DNA of 64,000 nucleotides from Galaxea fascicularis (Eukaryota; Cnidaria; Anthozoa; Scleractinia; Euphylliidae): NCBI GenBank assembly GCA_948470475.1, contig OX419341.1, positions 2,572,584 to 2,636,583 of the forward strand, read 5' to 3'. Shown piece by piece: positions 55,501 to 64,000 of this stretch (position 1 is its first letter; each line of letters starts with the position of its first letter). The notes under the pieces were generated by a model. It saw only the letters and a program-made list of their open reading frames with translations, ran no database searches and was not told where the DNA came from. The position numbers and the translations under genes were made by a program.

Positions 55501-56866
55501 ATTTCAAAGTGGAGATTTAAATTCTGTGACTACAGTTAAATGAATGGCAATCTGACTGAATGCTGATATTTTATGCGTCTCCAGCAAAATGCTTATTGAT
55601 GTGAATTTTAATTTGTAAATGAAGCTTCCTTGCATGACTTTCAGACTTGCAATAAATTTTTATTTGTATTGCCGGCTTGGAGCCACAAAATGTTTTTAGA
55701 TTCAAAATGGCATCGGTGAAGATGGCTCGTTTGAAACTCTCTGTTTCTTAGGCAAGCCCACTCTGCTACAACTTTCTGTCTGTTTCGTTTATTTTCCTTC
55801 GAGAAAGAATAGTAAAAAGAACTTTATATACAAAAATACATCAATTTCTCCTATCTGAGGCCTTGCCTAGCTCCTAGGCCTCTCGTCAATCTTTAAGGCC
55901 ATGGCAAACGACGACACATTATTGAAGGCACATTGTTGCTCAGTAATGTTTCTTGGGCGCGCAAACTGGGAAACATCTGTTGCGGACACAAAATGTTTCT
56001 GATTTTTGTGTTCCGGACACAAAATTTGTGTCCGCAACAAATGTTGTGCGCGCAGGCAAATGGGGAAACATTTCTGTCGGCAACAATGTGTCCTCGTTTT
56101 TCGGGGCCTGAGTGGAAAGTCGGCCGTTCGCCTCAGCTACGTTACCGAACGAATTGATCGCGAGGGCCTGGGAGAATGCCGAACATAAACTGGGCAATCT
56201 CAGGCCCAGACCTCAGTATTCTGGGGTAAAAAGTGATATAAGAATATTTGAACTGAAATCGCTAAAGACACGGAAGACCATAGGATTTGGAAGAAAAAGA
56301 TATGGGTACGAGTTAGCCCCCAAGAAAATATTCAGCACTTGCACACTAAAATCAAAAGTGAGCAACGGTGCGCGCGCATAAAATTTAAACTGTATCGCGT
56401 AATATCTCGAAGCAAGTGCAACGGGAGCCAGTTTATTGAACACTCAGTCATCTTCTCAACAAAGCAGCAGCTGATCATTAGAGTACAACTCAAAAGGCTT
56501 TTAATTTGGACTTATTGCAAGGAAAAGCTATAAAAAATAATCGGACAAAATACATCAGGTAAAATAGTTTTTGTGTTTTTTTGGGCGTTCATTCACCCTA
56601 TAAGCTTAAAATACAAGTGCCTTTACCTACCGTGGGTAGTATGGTTGGCGCCGCCAAATAATTTGAGATACGCATGTGCTGGGATCTGTAAATAAAAAGT
56701 AAATAACTTTATGTGGCAAGATCTGTAAACATATTGAAAGAAAATCAGCTACAGGGGAAATTAAGTGGCTAATTTGGATATCTGTAACATGTAATTAATT
56801 TGTTTATAGAATATGATCATTTACTGATCAAGCTGTAAAGAGCAACAAATATTCTACAACATCACC
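55501..56866. other. Intergenic with a short inverted-repeat patch
   Basis: About 55945-56100 repeats GGGAAACAT, GCGGACACAAA and CAACAAATGTTG words in both orientations (TTGCGGACACAAAATG versus its complement near 56010-56035), a MITE-like patch. The rest is AT-rich with no coding evidence. Confidence 0.55.
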
Positions 56867-57379
56867 ATGGCATGGTATAGTGGTAGTGTTCTTACTTTTG
56901 TTGTTATTATTTGTCTTAGCATGGCCTATGCAGTCGATGCTTACGATTACGATGCTACAGAAGATGACCTAAGAAACATGCGGTATTACCGGGAGCGCTT
57001 GAATGCGCGTCCATTAACAACAGCTCTAAAAAGCTTTGACATTAGTGATAAGTACGACTCCACACGGCTTCCAGGCGTCTACGAGATCAGCCAGGACTCC
57101 AAAGTCATCTACATTGGCGGCAACCCGTGCCTTTCCAACATCCGGGACTGTCTAAACGCCCATTTTAGCGGGAACGATGGTTTGCCTATCGGAGAGTACC
57201 TGAGTGGCCCGGCCAAGAACAAGTGGAAATCGATATTCGTTCGGTGGTTAACGTGCGCGAAGCCGAACGAAGTTGCGTGGTATTTGTTAAGTGACTATCA
57301 AATGCAGCATGGATATTACCCACCGTTCAATTACCCGGCGGAAAGGTGTGGCTCTCCACGTTCCTCTGCAAATGAATAG
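56867..57379 (+). CDS. Secreted GIY-YIG-like small protein, intronless paralog
   Basis: 170 aa from a strong-context ATG (CACCATGG). The N-terminus is a signal peptide (MAWYSGSVLTFVVIICLSMA, cleavage near 23-25). The mature part has GVY at 70-72 and YIG at 82-84, nine residues apart, then NIRDCLNAHF with Arg93, as in the first helix of GIY-YIG nucleases. WKSIFVRWLTC, a helix with Glu135 (NEVAWYLLSDYQ), and a PPFN motif near 153 follow; in UvrC-type domains the equivalent region is E-ALLLE..P-YN. The Glu that cleaves DNA in that family appears displaced or replaced, so activity is doubtful. AATAAA at 57532. Highly similar to the split gene at 49519-50615 but without its intron. Confidence 0.85.
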   Translation: MAWYSGSVLTFVVIICLSMAYAVDAYDYDATEDDLRNMRYYRERLNARPLTTALKSFDISDKYDSTRLPGVYEISQDSKVIYIGGNPCLSNIRDCLNAHFSGNDGLPIGEYLSGPAKNKWKSIFVRWLTCAKPNEVAWYLLSDYQMQHGYYPPFNYPAERCGSPRSSANE

Positions 57380-58711
57380 CTCTTGCTTTGTTTAACGATT
57401 TTATGTAGTTTTCATTTTGAAACGAATCGAAAGCTTTTACAACTTTTACCTTTTACTATTTTTATTTTCATTTCAAAATTCGGCGGGGAGCAATCTTCTT
57501 AGCTTCAGATATTTGACTGAACGTTATTTGCAAATAAAAGAGCAGCGATAAAACTAATGTGAGTTTATGTTAGTTACCTCTACAACTGATATAGTAAGAA
57601 TGACGGGTTATGTCTGTTATCATCCCTATTTCTGAAACATCTTCTTGGCATCTTTTTACTTTTTGCACAAACAGGAGACGATTTTATCCAGTCTCTGTCC
57701 TAAAGTCAGTATTTTCCATTAGGGCGTCAAGATATATTTGTTGCGGGATTGAGGTCTTTTTGGATAAAGCCGGAATAGTCAGGAGAGCCCTGGGAACGAG
57801 GTATTGGGCAACAGAAGTGCTCAATTTTTAGGTTTCAGTGGTTAATTGTTTGACCACTTTGGTGACTGCTCATCGGGAATGGTCCCTTTCTGAACTATTA
57901 TTTTACATCGAAAGATAGACGGAGAGTAGGGTTTTCGAACAGTTTCAAACCTGCTAAGGCAGGTGTTCAGGAGTGAAAGTCAGACCCACCCTAGCAATAA
58001 ATAACATATGTAATGGCATCGAATCTTGGTTCCGTGAGGGAAGGTTCCTGTAATTGCGGGTGTTGATCCCGGGAATAAAATTTTAGGCGGACAATCGCAG
58101 ACTAGAAATGATTGTTTTAGGTCTACAAGTCGTCATAATTACTCAACAGAATGTATCACAACAAAGTGGTTTTCAGTGTCAGCATTCACAGGTACCTAGC
58201 GCTACCCGTTACCACCCCAAAGTATCTGTAAAATGATCGAACAAAAAAAGCCGAGGTTTCAAGGAGAAATTCTGATGAGGGATATCGATATCTGACAAAA
58301 GAGAAGCAAGATTTGAGAGAAGTGTGTACATCGCATATGTTTATTACTGTTAAACGCTTGGTAGTTGGACACAATAACAATGCGATCAACCTGTTTAGGG
58401 TTATTGACCCTTGTAAGTTCCATTTTTCTTGTTGTAAAGAGGGCACTTCATAAACGTTACGGCAATTTTAACGCCTCGTGACTTTCAAACAATAAAGGAT
58501 CTGTTAACATAAGCTGCAAACTACGCCCTCAAAACTTTCGTTTTTAAATAGAGAGATAAAAGATCCGCTTTAGGGATTGAAACTTGCTTTGCGCTAATTG
58601 GTACCCATAACGTAATTCACCAGGGCTCATTAATAGTGTATTGGATCCGGAGAGACCATCTTCCCAACGGGAAAGTAGAATTTCTCCAACAAGAAAAAAC
58701 CAAGATTCAGG
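57380..58711. other. Intergenic
   Basis: 3' UTR of the GIY-YIG-like gene to about 57550, then no gene seen up to the first WSC-protein exon. Confidence 0.6.
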
Positions 58712-61262
58712 ATGCTTTTGCAAAGAATTTCAGGTAAGTCATCACACGTTTTCTATCAGACGTCTAAGATCTATTCTCTGTTAGCCAAGATTGTTTCGCT
58801 TTTCTTATTTTTTCAGGGTTAGTCCTCGGAATCCTCTCCTTAATTGGTATGTAATCTAGCATTGGTTTATTCTGCTTAATGGTGTTCTCTAAATCGATTC
58901 AGTTAAAGATAACCTGAATTTAAAAGGATAAAGGAGATGTGTAGTAGGTACCGTGCTGACAGACGGATTTCTGACCCATTACAGTAAAAGAATTACAGTC
59001 CTGGATAATTTAAATTGAGTTACTAGACACCGTTTAGAAACAGGTGTTTCCTTTTAAAGAGAAAAGTAAATTGGAAAAGATTCCTTTGAAATATCAGTTG
59101 TAGAATCGGAAAATGCGTTAAGAGTTATTTAGATGTGGACTCAACTGCACTGTTGTTAATTTCTGGTCACGGTTAAGCGTTTTAAGGAAAAGTGTGATTC
59201 GCCTTTTAAGTTTCACTCATGCATTGAAAACTTAAGGGCCTTTGGCAGGTATCATTTCTTTTGTCTTTCAGGTTACACGATTGCTGGCATAGAAGTGATA
59301 GACACAAACCCAGGTAAACTAAATAAAATAGATCGTGTTTTATATTGTGAATGTATAAATTCTGTACATCAGATCGATTTTTGTCCCGAGCCTGGCAAAC
59401 ATTTTAAGGGAAATTTCAGACAGATGTCTGTAGAATGATCAAGGCACTAGACGCATTTTGATTGGCAGAGAACTTCAACAGATGTTCAACTCCTTAGGAA
59501 CAGGTAATTTGCGACTCTTATTCAATCAAAAAGATATTAAAAAAAGATTTACAAGTTCATTTTGTAAGGGCCCTAGAAGGCTACTAAAACTCTAGATAGT
59601 TTCAGGGTCACTCGCCTTCAGCTAGTTTTCCATCGCGCTTTTCCATTGTTGGCTGGATGTAACTTTATGAGCTCAACTCTGGGAAACAAGCCTACAGAGT
59701 AAGTCCGGTCGAACATGTTTCTCTGGACAAATTTGCTCTATATCACTCGTTTCATAGCAGTCTTAATGAGATAAACTGACCGCTGTTTTTTTATAATAAC
59801 GGCTGTATCCTCCGTGCGTGGCATCCCTGCACTAGATTACACAGGTCAGCCAGCTACTAGGCTTACAGGACGTTTACCCAACAAGTAGCAAACCGCGAAC
59901 TCGTTGATCAATTCTTCTCTCAGTTGAACAAAACGAAAGAGTATCTTTACTCTAGTGGGAACCTTTTCACTGTTGTCCTTTTCTTTTGGCAGATTTTCTC
60001 GGCTGTTACAAAGATGACAAGCAGCTGGACGACAACTTCCGGTTGGTAAATGCTCGCGCCCTTGGATTTCAAGTGGAACGTTTTTCAACCGTGCAGGACT
60101 GCGTCGATCAGTGCGCCATGAAGGGATTCCTTTACGCTGGACTTCAAAATGGTGACCTGTGTTTTTGTGGAAACGACTATGATAAATACGGCCGAGCGGA
60201 TGACTCTGAATGCAATTTAAAATGTAGGAAGCCTGATGAAGCTATTGAGGTCATTGAAAATCCATTCAACTCATGTGGTGGACGATGGAGAAATTCTGTG
60301 TACTCAGGTTAGTGAAATGTCGCATATTGACAGGCTCCGTGCTTGGTGACCTGGCCTTAAAGTTGAAGCGAGGTAGAGAAGTTCTTGTCCGGCTGCGTTC
60401 ACATATTTAATCGTGTTGTTCGTAAAATAGCGGATTCAAAGTAACGAGATTTCTATTAAAACTAAGAAGACTCCAGCCTCCTCACTGGCTCTCAAGGGTC
60501 ATTTCATTGAGCCTGCGCAAAACCTTAAAAAACGTGCACATCTATGGAGAACTTTCTACAGAGAATGATCGGCTTGAAATGTTGTCTATTGATTCGAAAA
60601 AGTTTCTATATATTTTTTTTGTAGTTACAGGTGTCCGATCTGCAGAACGTGAAGCTGCAAAAAAATGGTGGCAAGAAAAGAAATAAAAAGGTAATTCAGC
60701 AACTAATACCACACTACAAGATGAATGTTGTAAAACAAAACTTCATTACATACAGTGGAACCCCGTTAATACGACCACCGTCGGGCCATGAAAATTTGGG
60801 CGTAATAACGGGGTGGTCGGATTAACAGGGCTTTAAAAATAAGAAAATAAGTGGGCTTATGCAGTTCGGGCCACAAAAAAGTGGTCGTAATAACGGGGTG
60901 GCTGTATGGCGGGGTTCCACTTTATGTTTCAATGGACAACAACTAATGTAGTAAAAAATATATCAAAAGTGGCAGAAATGCTGCTTAAAGCACAGATGTT
61001 TCGGGTATATGACCCTTCTTCAGTGATCAATAGGGACTTGGCCCCCAATAATTTTTCTACAGGATTTCATTTGGAGGGCAGAACTGTTGCTTTGTGTGCA
61101 GTAAAGTAAAACTGTGAATGTGGTAGTTATTGAAGACCACTAAGTACAACTTCCCTAAATTCTACAGACAATGCATTCCAATCCTTTTACTAATAAATTT
61201 TTTTTTGTTTTATCCTGCCAGAAACTGGATACAACGTATGGAGTCTTACAAAGAGGCGTTAA
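58712..61262 (+). CDS. Small WSC-domain protein, membrane-anchored or secreted
   Basis: Exons 58712-58733, 58817-58846, 59272-59313 and 59993-60307 join in phase. The N-terminus is hydrophobic (MLLQRISGLVLGILSLIGYT), a signal peptide or anchor. From residue 32 a complete WSC domain follows: FLGCYKDD, DCVDQC, GDLCFCGNDYDKYG, ECNLKC, FNSCGG, with all eight cysteines. WSC domains bind carbohydrate or act at the cell surface. The last exon is uncertain. One in-phase choice is 61222-61262 (acceptor TGCCAG), giving ETGYNVWSLTKRR and stop, 149 aa. Another uses the acceptor GTTACAG near 60630 and adds GVRSAEREAAKKWW. The ends of the transcript are not shown by sequence. Confidence 0.7.
60753..60922. 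mobile_element. 170-bp pogo/Tigger-like MITE, TA duplication
   Basis: CAGTGGAACCCCGTTAATAC at the left end and CGGGGTTCCACTT at the right are inverted; TA flanks both ends (60751-60752, 60923-60924). The interior repeats GTCGTAATAACGGGGTGG. CAGTGGAACC(T/C)CG with TA insertion is the signature of pogo/Tigger-type ends. It lies in the last WSC-gene intron. Confidence 0.8.
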
Positions 61263-63960
61263 CGAAAATATACTATGTAAAGGTTCATCATCAAATCGAG
61301 TGGTTTGAGCAAGACGAAACAGAATTTTAAACTCTGCATTTTATAGCTTTTTATTTGAGCTACTAAGAGCAGTTTCCAATTGATTATCGAAAGTACTACG
61401 AGCTAGCTTTAATCTTATGCTTTCACTTTGTGTGATTATCGAGCCAAAATTGTCATGCCTTTTTCAACCAATTAGAGCTAGACAAAAATCAGGCGCAGGG
61501 ATTTTCCCGCGCTTGGCGCCCGGTGCATATTTTTACGCCGAGTTCCCACAGCTTAACAGGTTATTTTCTTTGTTCTGGTTGGTCAGTTCTGCTCCATAAA
61601 ATTCAAATGGCGACTACTCTACCACAGGCTTTAGGTATGTGTGTTCAGTGCTTGATATTAATATGTTCCAAACGGAAAGCTATCAGTTTATGCCTCAAAA
61701 ATGTTTTTTTCGCTTGTAAGTTTCTACTGGAAAAACACTGTACAGTTTATACATCAGCCATATCAAAATATATTTTGTGGGTGTGGCAAGGATTACCCTC
61801 CACTGACCGAACAGCCTGAAGGCTCTAGTAAAGTAACAGTAAAAATATTACTGGCCTAAAAGAGAGTGTTCGCTCACGTGGCCAGCGGCCATATTGGTTT
61901 ATTAAAACAAAAGAAAAATTTTGCATAAAGAGAGTTCAATTCCCGAAGTATTGGTTTACTCCTCCAACAATGCCACCGCTCCTTTGTTTTCCTCCTCCAA
62001 CGGCGCCGCTGTGACGTCAAGTGTACACATGATATACCCCACTTTACTTCCTTTTCAAAGTCCTCTCCATTCCGTAATTGAAGGAGAGAAGAGGGGCGAG
62101 TTTTCATTATCGATTTATATCGATCTAGTAATTGCGGACTTCTAAAGAATACCTCAGAATACCTTGTACAGAAATGTAAATATGCTTTCGTCTTATATCC
62201 TTTTCAACTGGCATTTCCTTTTGTCCGTTGTCAGATCATCCGAGAAAATATTCTTGCCTACAGTCTACACCATTCCACTATGACCGATGCAGAGAACTGT
62301 CCGGGAATGAGAAGGGTCTACAATAATACGTTGATTCAGTATCCGGATTGATTCACGGCGGATTACCCACATATTTCTAATATTCATGTTGAGCTCTCTG
62401 AAGACGGCATTACAAGGCTCCAACACTTAGTAAGTCTAATCTCGGCCCAGCTTGCCCTTTTCACATCATCTTGTTGCAATTTTGTTTTCTTTTGTTACCA
62501 TACAGGAGTTGCAATCTCGGGGCAATATGTCGACAGGCTATATAAGAGTTACTATGGGTCAAATTAATTTACCTAAACTGTCTAGCTAGTTTTAATAGCC
62601 ATACGTTAAGGCTTATTAGACCTGTTATATTTCAAGGAAATCAGTTGCGAAATGTATTGTACTTGTAATAATGCACGCATCTCGAGGCAAAGCTGCTACC
62701 CAGCAATAGCATTGAGTTTTGGTGAAGCATTATTTATGTTCCCACAATTCTAGCTTATTTTTTTCTTTCTGGAATACTATGTAAAAGTAATTTCCGCTTT
62801 GAAGATAGATAAATTTGCTGACGGTGCTGCGCCTGTGGTCAACGGTAAAATTAGCTCACAGCTCCCTTACCTTAAAGTAAGACATGTTATTAATCTAAAG
62901 TACGATAATATTTTCTTTCTAGAAGAGTGCGCCAGCTGAAAAATTGTAGTCGTGTAATTTACCATATAAGTTAAGAAATAACGTTATCTAATCAGGAGGC
63001 ATGAAAAACTGTTGCTTAAATTCAATTCAAATAGTGATTGCATACTTCCGTTTCATATTATAGACAAAGAATAAACAAAACTTTATTTTTGAGTAGATCG
63101 TTTGCTATTTTTTCACTCTCATAGTGGAGGGCAGTCCCCTTCTTGTTGATCGAGAACGCAAGCCATCTACAACCATGCTATTACTCTTCACTCTTCATAG
63201 TTAAAGCGTGCCGCTTGATACTACTACCAGTCGAGTCGCATGCATGTACACAATATACCAACGGATATGATTTCTCAAAGAACCTTCACGTTCAGTACCG
63301 AATGAATACCATTGAATTCAACGGGTATTTTTACGAGAATCGCACAGCTAGATGAATTCTCGCCATCTGAATGGCTATCGCGGCTAGGCTTCAGAATGGA
63401 ATTGAGACATGAAAACGAGGCAGACCGATAATCGCCGGATGATAAAACCGCCCAGAACATTCTGTTGAATGATTTTCACCGTTAAAAAGTATCATTTAAA
63501 ACTACCTATTTAAAATACGAGGTTAAAATAAAGTTTTGCTCATTATGCCTGGCTCCTGACAGTCGTGACAGTCGATTTGAAATGGAGTTTGAGCGCTTAT
63601 TGGATGCTGCAACGTTAGCGCAAAAGAAATTCGGCTTGCTTTTCTTTTTAAAGATAAGGTATGCAATTCAAGAAAAATTAATCACCTGACTCGTGAATCC
63701 CTAGTCAGGTGATTAATTTTCATATAAAATGAAACTTAGTTAACCAGCATAACTTGACATGTCCACCTTACTGCATATATTTTTCATTCTTATAATCCTA
63801 TAATTCTTCGTAATTTTTATCCCATTCATTGCTATATCTGTTTAGCTTTCCCCTTCTTCCCTTTCGTTCCTTTTCCTTTTCAATTCTACTGTAGAATTTT
63901 GCTTATTTTCTGACCCGCCAAGATTAGCTGACATGGCTGAAGCTATTTGAGGGTCAGTTT
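61263..63960. other. Intergenic, no gene seen
   Basis: AT-rich. It includes the MITE copy at 61873-62021. No coding exon could be supported, although the stretch at 62230-62440 has balanced composition and could hold a missed exon. Confidence 0.55.
61873..62021. repeat. TCAC(A/G)TGAC-ended MITE, copy B
   Basis: GCTCACGTGGC left end and GTGACGTCAAGTG right end; inner GGCCATATTGGT, TTTTGCATAAAG and GAGTTCAATTCCC are the reverse complement of the copy at 44931-45076. A single repeat family in both orientations, 17 kb apart. Confidence 0.65.
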
Positions 63961-63968
63961 TTGGGGAG

Positions 63969-64000
63969 CAGGGTTGGCGCAGTGGTGAGAGCGCTCGCCT
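63969..64000 (+). mobile_element. 5' end of a tRNA-derived SINE, cut by window end
   Basis: GGGTTGGCGCAGTGGTGAGA followed by GCGCTCGCCT is a tRNA-like head with an A box (TGGCGCAGTGG). From memory, the same start (GGGTTGGCGCAGTGGTGAGAG) heads an abundant coral SINE. The B box and tail lie past 64000. Confidence 0.75.

Noticed and set aside
55933..56381. Overlapping ORFs on both strands
   Set aside because: They arise from the GGGAAACAT / GCGGACACAAA inverted-repeat patch and show no protein-like conservation pattern.

Overview
The window is nuclear DNA of an animal, most likely an anthozoan cnidarian and probably a stony coral. Genes are intron-rich with GT-AG junctions and only a few kb apart. 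Their best matches are animal proteins (GUF1, Spindly, NEK1, a WSC-domain protein, a HECT ligase). The gaps and introns are full of short inverted-repeat elements and tRNA-derived SINEs of kinds I associate with coral genomes. The taxon is inference from content; no species can be named.

Layout. 1-2463 (+): 3' part of a CUE/HECT ubiquitin ligase. 2486-2805: two adjacent foldback repeats. 3560-5772 (-): an intact two-exon HTH + DDE integrase-type gene. 6300-6690 (-): a frameshifted PIF/Harbinger nuclease fragment. 7402-8183: a 782-bp inverted-repeat transposon carrying a HIRAN-like exon. 10448-19751 (-): all 22 exons of GUF1 (mitochondrial EF4/LepA). 20048-25183 (+): all nine exons of SPDL1 (Spindly), head to head with GUF1 across 296 bp. 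27622-48204 (-): all 38 exons of NEK1, with SINE, LINE and many MITE insertions in its introns. 49519-50615 (-) and 56867-57379 (+): two paralogous GIY-YIG-like small proteins, one split by an intron, one intronless with a signal peptide. 53361-53432 (-): tRNA-Pro(UGG). 54100-55500 (+): an intronless 466-aa protein with two C-terminal membrane helices and no recognised family. 58712-61262 (+): a small WSC-domain protein. 61263-64000: no gene seen; a MITE, and a tRNA-type SINE head running off the end.

Function. SPDL1 (kinetochore dynein adaptor) and NEK1 (ciliary/DNA-damage kinase) are separate conserved housekeeping genes; GUF1 acts in mitochondrial translation and shares a short CCAAT-containing promoter region with SPDL1. 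I built the three large gene models by joining exons with splice sites and checking that reading phase was kept at every junction; all close without a frameshift. The accessory content (integrase gene, HIRAN element, GIY-YIG pair) is the least explained part.
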